DNA of 9,559 nt from Actinomycetota bacterium (GTDB lineage Bacteria > Actinomycetota > Actinomycetes > UBA12327), in assembly GCA_003529305.1 (NCBI GenBank), contig DPWC01000037.1, forward strand, positions 1-9,559, written 5' to 3'. The notes beneath the pieces were generated by a model that saw only the letters and a list, made by a program, of their open reading frames with translations, was not told the DNA's origin and ran no database searches. This document shows positions 1 through 6,496 of this stretch, piece after piece. Position numbers and translations under genes: made by a program. Within the stretch, counting starts at the first letter, position 1; each line of letters starts with the position of its first letter.

Positions 1-39
1 TTGAGAGGGCGGCGTGCTAGGCCGCTACACAACGGGGCC
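1..39 (-). tRNA. tRNA-Glu (anticodon CUC), 5' part only
   Basis: This is the 5' half of a glutamate tRNA; the rest lies beyond the left edge. Read on the minus strand from 39, it has a 7-nt acceptor strand (GGCCCCG), then a D stem GTGT pairing with GCAC. Next comes the 5' side of the anticodon stem (CCGCC) and the loop CTCTCAA. The anticodon CTC falls at 5-3 and decodes GAG. The 3' half of the anticodon arm, the T arm and the acceptor 3' strand are not visible, so folding is only partly testable. It lies 82 nt downstream of tRNA-Gln in the same orientation, in a gltX-tRNA cluster, which fits its role as a GluRS substrate. The spacer at 40-121 holds a small 5-bp hairpin (80-92) and nothing else I recognise. 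Confidence 0.88.
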
Positions 40-121
40 GGCCTGGAAAAGACCCTGCATTCACTGATCTGTTCCGATGGTGCGGGGCGCACGGTACACA
101 GGGAACCGCTTGCTCCAACCG

Positions 122-193
122 CTGGGGTACCAGGACTCGAACCTAGACTAACTGGGCCAGAACCAGTCGGGCTGCCAATTACCCCATACCCCA
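122..193 (-). tRNA. tRNA-Gln (anticodon CUG)
   Basis: This is a complete 72-nt glutamine tRNA that folds cleanly. The acceptor stem TGGGGTA/TACCCCA has 7 pairs. The D stem GGGT/GCCC has one G-U pair. The anticodon stem ACTGG/CCAGT has 5 pairs around the loop TTCTGGC. The T stem CTAGG/CCTGG carries the loop TTCGAGT. The discriminator base is G, and the 3' CCA is not encoded, so it must be added after transcription. The anticodon CTG lies at 160-158 and decodes CAG. The gene starts 50 nt after the gltX stop, on the same strand. In Actinomycetota, Gln-tRNA is generally made indirectly: a non-discriminating GluRS loads Glu and GatCAB amidates it, so the neighbouring GltX is the likely charging enzyme. 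The spacer at 194-243 has only a 5-bp hairpin (205-220) and no convincing promoter. Confidence 0.96.
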
Positions 194-243
194 TGGGACT
201 ACTTCTGGCGAAGCAGCCAGCGCAGTCTACCGGGAAGTAAAGA

Positions 244-1731
244 TCAACCCGCAGCGGCCTCTAGAGCTGCAACAAGTCGTTGAACAACTTTGTCACGACC
301 AAGCAACTCCAACGATTCAAACAATGGCGGCGACACCCGGCGACCAGTCACCGCGGCCCGTAGCGGACCAAACGCAGTCTTGGGTTTCAGCCCGAGGCCG
401 TCAATCAACGCACTTCGTAGTGCCACCTCAATCGATTCCGCGTCAAATGCCGGCAGTTCCTGAAGTGCTGTCGTGGCTGCCTGCAGGCCGGGATACGAAT
501 CTGTGGTCAGTAGGGCCGTTGCCGATTCATCGATGGTCAACTGCTGCACAAAGAGGAACTTCAACATCGCTGTGGCCTCAGACAGCAGCACCATGCGCTC
601 CTGCACCAGTGGGGCGGCCGCCGTCACGAGTTCTCGCTGCTCGGACGAGGGCTCGGCAGGCAGCACGCCGTCATGGATCAATCGGTCCAGAACTCGCTGA
701 GCAAAAACCGATGGGGGCAGAGCCCGGATATGCGCTGCGTTGATCGCCTCAGCCTTCTTCAAGTCGAACCGGGCAGGACTGGCATTGACCCTGCTGATCT
801 CGAATGCGGCTACCAACTCGTCAATGCTGAAGACATCTCGGTCCTCCGCAAGTGCCCACCCCAGCAACGCCAAGTAGTTGATCAGGCCCTCAGGGATGAA
901 CCCCTGCTCGCGGTAGTAGGCGATCGCCGATTGAGGATCGCGCTTGCTGAGCTTCTTGTTGCCCTCGCCCATCACATAGGGAAGATGACCGAAAACAGGG
1001 AGTTCACCGGCACCGAGCCCTATGGCATGAAGTGCTTCATGCATCACGATCTGTCGAGGGGTCGATGACAGCAAGTCCTCACCCCGCAGCACATGGGTGA
1101 TGCCCATCAAGATGTCATCCACTGGATTGACCAAGGTGTACAGCGGCTCACCGTTGCCACGCACGATCACATAGTCCGGTACTGAACCAGCGGGAAATCG
1201 AATCTCGCCGCGCACGAGGTCGTGGATCACGATGTCTTCATCGGGCATCCGCATGCGAAGAACGGGCTGTCGGCCTTCCTTGATGAAGGCCGCGCGTTGG
1301 TCAGCGGACATCGTCCGGTCAGCATTGTCGTAACCCAGCTTGGGATCCTGACCGGCCGCCCGACGCCGTTGTTCAACTTCTTCTGGCGTCGAGAAAGATT
1401 CGTAGGCCACACCAGCGGCCAGCAGTCGCTGGGCGACATCGCGATAGATCTCAAGGCGCTCACTTTGGCGATAGGGGCCAAAAGGTCCGCCCACTTCTGG
1501 CCCTTCATCCCACGACAACCCCAGCCAGGTGAGGGTGTCCAGTAGGGCCTGATAACTCTCTTCCGAATCGCGCGCTGAATCCGTGTCTTCGATGCGAAAG
1601 ACGAAGGTGCCACCCACATGTCGGGCGAAGGCCCAGTTAAAAAGGGCGGTTCGAACCAATCCCACATGCGGGTTGCCGGTCGGCGAAGGACAAAACCGCA
1701 CTCGGACCGCAGGACTCGCGGTCGTCGTCAT
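244..1731 (-). CDS. gltX: Glutamyl-tRNA synthetase
   Basis: This cytoplasmic class I aminoacyl-tRNA synthetase activates glutamate with ATP and loads it onto tRNA-Glu. In lineages using the indirect route it also mischarges tRNA-Gln. The 495-aa length is normal for the family. The HIGH-region motif is PSPTGNPHVG (residues 15-24) and the KMSKS-type loop is KLSKR (260-264). The Rossmann-fold active site also shows RIEDTD (46-51) and RGEDLLSSTPRQ (216-227). The cysteines of the E. coli-type zinc site are absent: residues 110-117 read YESFSTPE, so this is a zinc-less form. The C-terminal helical anticodon-binding region follows from about residue 320. ATG at 1731 overlaps the upstream stop as ATGA, with a strong Shine-Dalgarno AAGGAGG (1742-1736) inside the end of the FAH-family gene, so translation is probably coupled. 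tRNA-Gln and tRNA-Glu follow directly. Confidence 0.97.
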   Translation of the reverse strand: MTTTASPAVRVRFCPSPTGNPHVGLVRTALFNWAFARHVGGTFVFRIEDTDSARDSEESYQALLDTLTWLGLSWDEGPEVGGPFGPYRQSERLEIYRDVAQRLLAAGVAYESFSTPEEVEQRRRAAGQDPKLGYDNADRTMSADQRAAFIKEGRQPVLRMRMPDEDIVIHDLVRGEIRFPAGSVPDYVIVRGNGEPLYTLVNPVDDILMGITHVLRGEDLLSSTPRQIVMHEALHAIGLGAGELPVFGHLPYVMGEGNKKLSKRDPQSAIAYYREQGFIPEGLINYLALLGWALAEDRDVFSIDELVAAFEISRVNASPARFDLKKAEAINAAHIRALPPSVFAQRVLDRLIHDGVLPAEPSSEQRELVTAAAPLVQERMVLLSEATAMLKFLFVQQLTIDESATALLTTDSYPGLQAATTALQELPAFDAESIEVALRSALIDGLGLKPKTAFGPLRAAVTGRRVSPPLFESLELLGRDKVVQRLVAALEAAAG

Positions 1732-2516
1732 CGCTCCTCCTTCGCCACGGGATTGACCAGCCGTCCGAGCCCTTCGATGGCAACTTCCACAATATCGCCA
1801 TCGCGCAGCGTGGACACTCCTGCAGGTGTGCCAGTCAAGATGACATCGCCGGGCAGAAGAGTCATGGCACTAGAGGTATACGCGATCAACTCTGCGATCG
1901 AGAAGACCATCTGCGAAGTACGGCCATGCTGCACGCGACCACCATTGACCACGCACGAGACTTCCAAGTCTGAAGGATCAATCGCAGTCTCGATCCATGG
2001 ACCCAAGGGGGCAAAGGTGTCGAATCCTTTGGCGCGCCCCCACTGCCCATCGCGACGCTGCAGGTCTCGAGCAGTCACATCGTTGGCGCAGGTGAAACCC
2101 AGTACCACCTCGAGTGCGCGTTCCACCGGAACATGACGGCACAACGAGCCGATCACGACAGCGAGTTCAGCCTCGTGCTGCACATCATCGGAAAGTTCCG
2201 GAAGTCTTATGGTGTCGCCCGGCCCGCACACCGCGGTCGACGGCTTGAGGAAAAGCAGCGGCTCTTGCGCAACTTCGTTGCCCAGTTCTTTGGCGTGCTC
2301 GGCATAGGTGCGGCCGAAGGCGCAGACTTTGCTGGGCAGCACGGGTGCCAATAACCGCACTTCGTCAAATTCCACACTTCGCCCACTGCGTTCAATCTCA
2401 CCGAATGGATGCGCTTTGATCAGATCGATGCGCGCAGATCCGGGGTCTGCCTCTGGCTCTCCTTCAATCACGCCATAGCCGACGGCACCTTGTAGAGCAA
2501 AGCGCGCAATTCGCAC
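1728..2516 (-). CDS. Fumarylacetoacetate hydrolase (FAH) family protein, substrate unknown
   Basis: This is a 262-aa protein of the FAH superfamily, whose metal-dependent members hydrolyse, decarboxylate or tautomerise small 2-oxo acids such as acylpyruvates and oxaloacetate. The metal ligands are visible: E115 and E117 in HEAELAVVIG, and D146 in CANDVTARD. K163 in RAKGFDTF and the GTPAGV loop (229-234) complete the usual active-site set. The motif commonly seen as G-x-N-Y-x-x-H reads GRTYAEH here (68-74), with Thr70 in place of Asn. I chose GTG at 2516 over an ATG at 2564: the protein then begins VRIARF, as relatives do, an AGG site lies 7 nt upstream, and a 2564 start would overlap ilvE. 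It starts 8 nt after ilvE and its stop overlaps the gltX start (ATGA). The homologous position in M. tuberculosis holds Rv2993c, annotated as an FAH-type isomerase. The family call is firm; the reaction is not known. Confidence 0.92.
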   Translation of the reverse strand: MRIARFALQGAVGYGVIEGEPEADPGSARIDLIKAHPFGEIERSGRSVEFDEVRLLAPVLPSKVCAFGRTYAEHAKELGNEVAQEPLLFLKPSTAVCGPGDTIRLPELSDDVQHEAELAVVIGSLCRHVPVERALEVVLGFTCANDVTARDLQRRDGQWGRAKGFDTFAPLGPWIETAIDPSDLEVSCVVNGGRVQHGRTSQMVFSIAELIAYTSSAMTLLPGDVILTGTPAGVSTLRDGDIVEVAIEGLGRLVNPVAKEER

Positions 2517-2522
2517 TGAATG

Positions 2523-2527
2523 ACCTA
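2523..2527 (-). promoter_or_regulatory. Shine-Dalgarno of the FAH-family gene, made from the ilvE stop codon
   Basis: On the minus strand the ilvE stop TAG (2527-2525) continues as GT, giving TAGGT. Its AGG lies 7 nt before GTG at 2516. This supports the GTG start and implies that ribosomes terminating on ilvE stand on the next gene's initiation region. Confidence 0.6.
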
Positions 2528-3643
2528 CGCGTTCGCTGCCGCAGGAACCAGGGTGTGCATCCACCCATGAGTGTCTGCGTGCGTGCCGTGCATGATGCCC
2601 AGCAGGTGCTCGCGCAACTGCATGGCCACCGGTCCCGGCTCATTGCCGCCGACCGTCCACCCACCAGTGCTGGACTTCACCGTGCCCACCGGAGTGATCA
2701 CCGCCGCAGTGCCGCAGGCGAAGACTTCAGAAATCTCACCTGAAGCACAACCCTGCTCCCAATCGTCGACTGTGAGTCGCTCTTCCACGGCTTCGTACCC
2801 AAGCTCGCCAGCCAATTCCAGCAATGACGCGCGCGTGACACCGGGCAGCAAGGTGCCCGTCAGCGGTGGCGTGACCAATCGAGCACCAGGACCGGAGCCG
2901 AACACAAAGAACATGTTCATCCCTCCCATTTCCTCAATCCAGCGACGCTCCACAGCGTCCAGCCAGACCACCTGATCGCAGCCGTGCTCTCGCGCAGCGG
3001 TGTCTTGCGCGAGCAGGGATGCTGCGTAGTTGCCCGCGAACTTGGCCTCCCCGGTGCCACCGGGCGCCGCGCGGATGTAGTCCGTCGACAACCACACGCT
3101 CACCGGCTGCACACCGTTGGCGAAATAGGCACCAGCTGGTGATGCGATCAGCAGGTACACATATTCCTTGGCAGCCCGCACACCGAGGCCTACTTCAGTA
3201 GAGAACATAAATGGCCGCAGGTACAAAGACTTCTCGTGATCCGCCGGTACCCATGCGGCGTCCTGCGTCACCAAGGTGCCAATGGAGTCCAAGAAAAGTT
3301 CCTCGGGCAGTGCCGGCATCGCCAGTCGCGCCGCACTTCGTTGAAAACGGCGGGCATTTTCTTCAGGCCGGAAGGTGGCAATCGAGCCGTCATTGCGACG
3401 AAAAGCCTTGAGGCCTTCAAAGATCGACTGGCCGTAGTGCAGGGAGTTGGTCGCCGGATCCAAGGTGACGGAACCGTAGGCAAGAAGCTCCGCCCCATGC
3501 CAACCCAGATCATCGGAGTAGCGGATCTGCACCATGTTGTCGGTGAAGTACCGGCCAAACCCGGGATTGCTCAATATGGCGGCCCGCTCTTCGGCCGAGC
3601 GCGGTGAAGTATTGGGGTGACACACGATGCTGCTGCCCGACAT
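2525..3643 (-). CDS. ilvE: Branched-chain amino acid aminotransferase
   Basis: This PLP-dependent fold-type IV aminotransferase makes valine, isoleucine and leucine from their 2-oxo acids using glutamate, and also works in reverse. The 372-aa length fits the family. The N-terminal part has FGRYFTDNMVQI (29-40) and YGQSIFEGLKAF (70-81). LYLRPFMFSTEVGLGV (140-155) lies in the substrate region. The PLP Schiff-base lysine is K201 in GGTGEAKFAGNYA, and E238 in EEMGGMN fits the PLP-ring contact. LTGTLLPGVTR (261-271) and EVFACGTAAVITPVG (306-320) form the cofactor phosphate region. The sequence resembles the group including human BCAT and mycobacterial IlvE. ATG at 3643 lies 10 nt after the leuB stop, with AGGA 8 nt upstream. 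Placing it directly after leuB puts the last step for all three amino acids in this cluster. Confidence 0.96.
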   Translation of the reverse strand: MSGSSIVCHPNTSPRSAEERAAILSNPGFGRYFTDNMVQIRYSDDLGWHGAELLAYGSVTLDPATNSLHYGQSIFEGLKAFRRNDGSIATFRPEENARRFQRSAARLAMPALPEELFLDSIGTLVTQDAAWVPADHEKSLYLRPFMFSTEVGLGVRAAKEYVYLLIASPAGAYFANGVQPVSVWLSTDYIRAAPGGTGEAKFAGNYAASLLAQDTAAREHGCDQVVWLDAVERRWIEEMGGMNMFFVFGSGPGARLVTPPLTGTLLPGVTRASLLELAGELGYEAVEERLTVDDWEQGCASGEISEVFACGTAAVITPVGTVKSSTGGWTVGGNEPGPVAMQLREHLLGIMHGTHADTHGWMHTLVPAAANA

Positions 3644-3650
3644 GCGCGCG

Positions 3651-3656
3651 ATCCTA
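3651..3656 (-). promoter_or_regulatory. Shine-Dalgarno of ilvE, made from the leuB stop codon
   Basis: The minus strand reads TAGGAT, where TAG (3656-3654) is the leuB stop. AGGA (3655-3652) is separated by 8 nt from the ilvE ATG at 3643. It has the same design as the ilvE/FAH junction. Confidence 0.65.
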
Positions 3657-4706
3657 ACCAGCGGAGGCGATACGACTCACGATTGCATCGCCCACCTCTT
3701 CGGTGGATCGTGAACCCAGCGTCGCTCGTTCAGCGAGGTCAGCAGCCACCGCAGATTCAATCAGCGCAGCCGCCTCGTCCTGTCCAAGGTGTTGCAAGAG
3801 CATGACTGTCGACAAGATGGCTGCTGTCGGGTCGGCTATCCCCTGACCGGCAATATCTGGTGCTGATCCATGGACCGGTTCAAACATCGACGGATTCTTT
3901 CGAGTCGAATCAATGTTTCCCGAAGCAGCCAAGCCGATTCCGCCAGCCACAGCAGCACCCACATCGGTGATGATGTCGCCGAACAAGTTGTCGGTGACGA
4001 TCACGTCATAACGCTCTGGGGCCGTCACAAAGAACATGGAGGCAGCATCAACATGCTGGTATTCGGTTTCCACATCGGGAAATTCGCGAGCAACCTCGTT
4101 GACGATGCGTTGCCACATGGCACCGGCATGAACCAGCACATTGGCCTTGTGCACCAGCGTCACCTTGCGTCGTCGGCGCATCGCGCGTGCGAAGGCATCG
4201 CGCACCACCCGCTCGGCTCCATAAGCGGTGTTGATGCTCTCTTCGATCGCCACCTCGTGAGTAGTTCCCTGACGAATGGACCCGCCCGCACCCACATAGG
4301 GACCTTCTGTTCCCTCACGCACCACGATGATGTCGCAACGCTCGGGCGTCAACCCCGCTACCGGGGTGGACATCCCAGGAAACAGTCGAACAGGTCGCAG
4401 ATTCACATGGTGATCCAAGGTGAAGCGCAAGGTCAGCAGCATGCCGCGCTCTAACAGCCCAGGGGGTACTCGTGGATCTCCCACAGCGCCGAACAAGATC
4501 GCATCGTGATCGCGCAATTCATCGATCACCGATACGGGCAAGACTTCTCCGGTGCGGTCATACAGCCGCCAACCGAGGTCGTAATCCTTCGTGGTGAGGC
4601 TTAGGCCCACGCTGCTCGCCGCGGCAGTCAAGGCCCGAAGCGCCTGCGGTACTACTTCCGTGCCGATGCCATCGCCCGGCGCGATCGCCAAGTCAATGCT
4701 GCTCAT
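3654..4706 (-). CDS. leuB: 3-isopropylmalate dehydrogenase
   Basis: LeuB oxidises 3-isopropylmalate with NAD+ to 2-isopropyl-3-oxosuccinate, which loses CO2 to give 4-methyl-2-oxopentanoate, the leucine 2-oxo acid. The 350-aa length is standard. The N-terminus IAPGDGIGTEVV (8-19) is typical of decarboxylating beta-hydroxyacid dehydrogenases. Substrate arginines R94, R104 and R130 lie in LLTLRFTLDHHVNLRP and VVREGTEG, with catalytic Tyr137 in GPYVGAGG. Catalytic K187 is in VHKANVL, and the metal-binding aspartates are D220, D244 and D248 (HVDAAS, TDNLFGDIITD). FEPVHGSAPDIAGQGIADP (275-293) forms the NAD-binding loop. ATG at 4706 has a good AAGGAG site 4 nt upstream. The 34-nt gap from serA holds a weak 5-bp hairpin (4721-4733) just ahead of that site. 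The leuC, leuD and leuA partners are not in the window. Confidence 0.97.
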   Translation of the reverse strand: MSSIDLAIAPGDGIGTEVVPQALRALTAAASSVGLSLTTKDYDLGWRLYDRTGEVLPVSVIDELRDHDAILFGAVGDPRVPPGLLERGMLLTLRFTLDHHVNLRPVRLFPGMSTPVAGLTPERCDIIVVREGTEGPYVGAGGSIRQGTTHEVAIEESINTAYGAERVVRDAFARAMRRRRKVTLVHKANVLVHAGAMWQRIVNEVAREFPDVETEYQHVDAASMFFVTAPERYDVIVTDNLFGDIITDVGAAVAGGIGLAASGNIDSTRKNPSMFEPVHGSAPDIAGQGIADPTAAILSTVMLLQHLGQDEAAALIESAVAADLAERATLGSRSTEEVGDAIVSRIASAG

Positions 4707-4740
4707 GACACTCCTTCAACGAACGAGGCGTTCAACGGCG

Positions 4741-6330
4741 TCAGTCGACAAGGTCCACAGTGCAGCCGGTGCGGGCACCAACACCGGCGATGATGCTGGC
4801 CACATCCGCAGCTGCGATGGCTTCATCCACCGTCAGAATGATCATGGCTTCGCCACCCTCACCGCGGCGCGAGACCTGCATGCCAGCGATGTTGATGCCT
4901 GCATCGCCCATGACATTGCCGATGTAGCCGACCACGCCAGGGCGGTCCACATAGGTGAAGAACGCAATATGGGCGGCCAGCAGCACATCCACATGGAATC
5001 CGTTGACTTCCACGATCTTCTCGCGCTGACGGGTTCCGGCCAAAGTGCCAGCCACCGAGACCAGCGATCCATCGGCAAGAGCACCCTTGACTCGCACCAG
5101 ATTCTTGAAGTCAGGACTGTCAGGCGAAGCGCTCAATGACACCTGAACGCCCTTCTCGGCAGCCAACAACGGTGCGTTGACATACGACACCGGCTCATCG
5201 CTCAGATCGGTGAACAGGCCCTTGAGTGCGGACAATTCGAGAACAGCCACTTCCTGTTCCGCGATCTCGCCGAGGACCTCCACCTCCAAAGTGGCCGGAA
5301 TACCGGCCGCCAAAGCGGTGACGATGCGCCCTAACTTCTCCACCAACGGCAGGAACGGCCGCACATCCTCAGGAACGGACCCGCCCTGCACATTGACCGC
5401 GTCCGGCACCAACTCGCCGGCCAGAGCCAAGCGCACCGAGCGCGCCACAGCGATGCCGGCTTTCTCTTGCGCCTCGTCCGTGGAAGCACCCAGGTGCGGC
5501 GTAACAACAACATTGTCCAGCGTGAACAACGGCGAATCCGTGCACGGCTCCTTGGCGAACACATCCACACCGGCTGCGTGTACGCGTCCGTCCTTCAATG
5601 CCTCGTACAAAGCCTGTTCATCAACGATGCCGCCGCGTGCTGCATTGACGATCACCACGGTGGGCTTGACCTTGGTCAATGCCTCAGCGCCGATCAAGCC
5701 GACGGTTTCGGGAGTCTTGGGCAGATGAACGGTGATGAAGTCTGCCTGCTCGAGCAGTTCATCCAGTGACACCATGCGCACACCCAGTTGAGCGGCCCGC
5801 GCCGGTTGCACATACGGGTCGTAGGCAATCAACTCGACGCCAAAAGCCGCCAGCCGTTGTGCCACCAGAATGCCGATGCGGCCCAAACCCACCACACCAA
5901 CGACCTTGTCAGCGACCTCAATGCCGGTGTACTTGCTGCGCTTCCACTGGCCGTCTTTCAAGGCAGCATCGGCCTGCGGAATGTTGCGGGCCGCTGCCAG
6001 CAACAGGGCCACGGCCAACTCAGCGGCCGATCCGATGTTGGATGTGGGGGCATTGACCACCATCACCCCGGCTTGAGTGGCGGCTTTGACATCGACATTG
6101 TCCAAACCCACACCCGCGCGCGCTACGACCTTGAGGTTCTTCGCGGCGGCTAGCGCCTCAGCGTCTATCTGCGTCGCTGACCGCACGATCACCGCATCCA
6201 CATCCGCGATCGCCGGGAGCAATTGGCCTCGATCCGCGCCATCACACGAGCGGATCTCGAAATCTGGACCCAGAGCCTCCACAGTGGCGGGCGAGAGTTC
6301 TTCAGCGAGCAGGACGACGGGCTTGGCCAC
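4741..6330 (-). CDS. serA: D-3-phosphoglycerate dehydrogenase (long form with ASB and ACT domains)
   Basis: SerA oxidises 3-phosphoglycerate with NAD+ to 3-phosphohydroxypyruvate, the first step of serine synthesis. The 529 aa agree with the mycobacterial enzyme (528). The NAD-binding GLGRIG is at 148-153, followed by acidic D171 after the second strand. The catalytic set is R232 (NAARGG), E261 (KEPC) and H279 (TPHLGAST). An allosteric-substrate-binding domain covers about 315-450 and an ACT domain about 455-529 (FTYVDRPGVVGYIGNVMGDAGINIAGMQV), so serine feedback is expected from the family. I chose GTG at 6330 over an in-frame ATG at 6417: it gives the family N-terminus VAKPVVLL with GAGGGA (6341-6336) 5 nt upstream, whereas the 29 extra residues look non-coding. 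It follows ilvC after a structured 166-nt spacer and may be regulated separately. Confidence 0.96.
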   Translation of the reverse strand: MAKPVVLLAEELSPATVEALGPDFEIRSCDGADRGQLLPAIADVDAVIVRSATQIDAEALAAAKNLKVVARAGVGLDNVDVKAATQAGVMVVNAPTSNIGSAAELAVALLLAAARNIPQADAALKDGQWKRSKYTGIEVADKVVGVVGLGRIGILVAQRLAAFGVELIAYDPYVQPARAAQLGVRMVSLDELLEQADFITVHLPKTPETVGLIGAEALTKVKPTVVIVNAARGGIVDEQALYEALKDGRVHAAGVDVFAKEPCTDSPLFTLDNVVVTPHLGASTDEAQEKAGIAVARSVRLALAGELVPDAVNVQGGSVPEDVRPFLPLVEKLGRIVTALAAGIPATLEVEVLGEIAEQEVAVLELSALKGLFTDLSDEPVSYVNAPLLAAEKGVQVSLSASPDSPDFKNLVRVKGALADGSLVSVAGTLAGTRQREKIVEVNGFHVDVLLAAHIAFFTYVDRPGVVGYIGNVMGDAGINIAGMQVSRRGEGGEAMIILTVDEAIAAADVASIIAGVGARTGCTVDLVD

Positions 6331-6361
6331 GGGGTTCCCTCGATGGTCTTGGGCTGGGGTC

Positions 6362-6381
6362 ACCGGGCGGTTGAGCCCGGT
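6362..6381 (-). terminator. 7-bp GC-rich hairpin in the serA leader, terminator-like without U-tract
   Basis: The minus-strand RNA reads ACCGGGC, loop TCAACC, GCCCGGT: seven perfect pairs. The following bases are GACCCCAGCCC, so there is no U-tract. Intrinsic termination would be weak unless the organism uses U-less terminators. The 5' arm (6381-6375) can pair instead with 6441-6433. Confidence 0.35.
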
Positions 6382-6441
6382 AGGTATGGACAGGTGGTAG
6401 CAACCGCTCCGCGACAACGGAGCAGGCTAGATCCTACCGAG
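6376..6441 (-). promoter_or_regulatory. Long-range 9-bp pairing that excludes the 6362-6381 hairpin
   Basis: On the minus strand CTCGGTAGG (6441-6433) pairs with CCTACCGGG (6384-6376) over nine positions, with one U-G wobble. The second segment contains most of the 5' arm of the 6381-6362 hairpin, so both cannot form together. A 6-bp hairpin GCTCCG/CGGAGC (6423-6406) sits between the two segments. The wobble pairs only in minus-strand RNA; in plus-strand RNA it would be an A-C mismatch. Confidence 0.35.
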
Positions 6442-6459
6442 AGGCCAAGGCCCTTCCTT

Positions 6460-6478
6460 GTGCGGTCTCCTACCACAC
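6460..6478 (-). other. Hairpin just downstream of the ilvC stop
   Basis: The minus-strand RNA reads GTGTGGT, loop AGGAG, ACCGCAC: seven pairs including one U-G wobble, starting 18 nt after the ilvC stop codon. There is no U-tract (AAGGAAGG follows). It could act as a 3'-end stabiliser or processing barrier for the ilvBNC message, or be incidental. The wobble favours minus-strand RNA. Confidence 0.35.
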
Positions 6479-6496
6479 CATGGAGGACAACCGTGC

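Larger units (their letters stand above)
6331..6496 (-). promoter_or_regulatory. ilvC-serA spacer, candidate structured serA leader
   Basis: This 166-nt gap is the longest non-coding stretch in the window. The minus-strand RNA can form four elements: a hairpin right after ilvC (6478-6460), a 6-bp hairpin (6423-6406), a 7-bp GC hairpin (6381-6362), and a 9-bp long-range pairing (6441-6433 with 6384-6376). The last two are mutually exclusive. No U-tract follows any hairpin. The serA Shine-Dalgarno lies at 6341-6336, outside these structures. A TAGGAT hexamer (6437-6432) resembles a -10 box, but no matching -35 is visible. I see no leader peptide with runs of regulatory codons. Function is inferred from base pairing only. 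Confidence 0.45.

Noticed and set aside
80..92. Hairpin GTGCG-GGG-CGCAC between the two tRNA genes as a terminator
   Set aside because: The stem is only 5 bp with a 3-nt loop and no U-tract on either strand.
205..220. Hairpin CTGGC/GCCAG between gltX and tRNA-Gln as a gltX terminator
   Set aside because: It is a 5-bp stem without a U-tract, too weak to call.
1..240. Plus-strand open frame of 79 codons across the tRNA region
   Set aside because: It runs antisense through two tRNA genes and is open by chance.
3870..4454. Plus-strand open frame of 194 codons opposite leuB
   Set aside because: It is a shadow of the leuB reading frame. Its His/Ser-rich composition follows from leuB codons, and there is no independent sign of coding.
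4721..4733. Hairpin GAACG/CGTTC in the serA-leuB gap as a regulatory element
   Set aside because: It is a 5-bp stem with a 3-nt loop that leaves the leuB Shine-Dalgarno free, and is likely incidental.
6331..6417. In-frame 29-codon N-terminal extension of serA from ATG at 6417
   Set aside because: It has no similarity to the SerA N-terminus and runs through the hairpin region. The GTG at 6330 has a proper Shine-Dalgarno and gives the family length.
6432..6437. TAGGAT as a -10 promoter element for serA
   Set aside because: No -35-like hexamer lies at 16-19 nt upstream, and the hexamer alone is too common to support a promoter.
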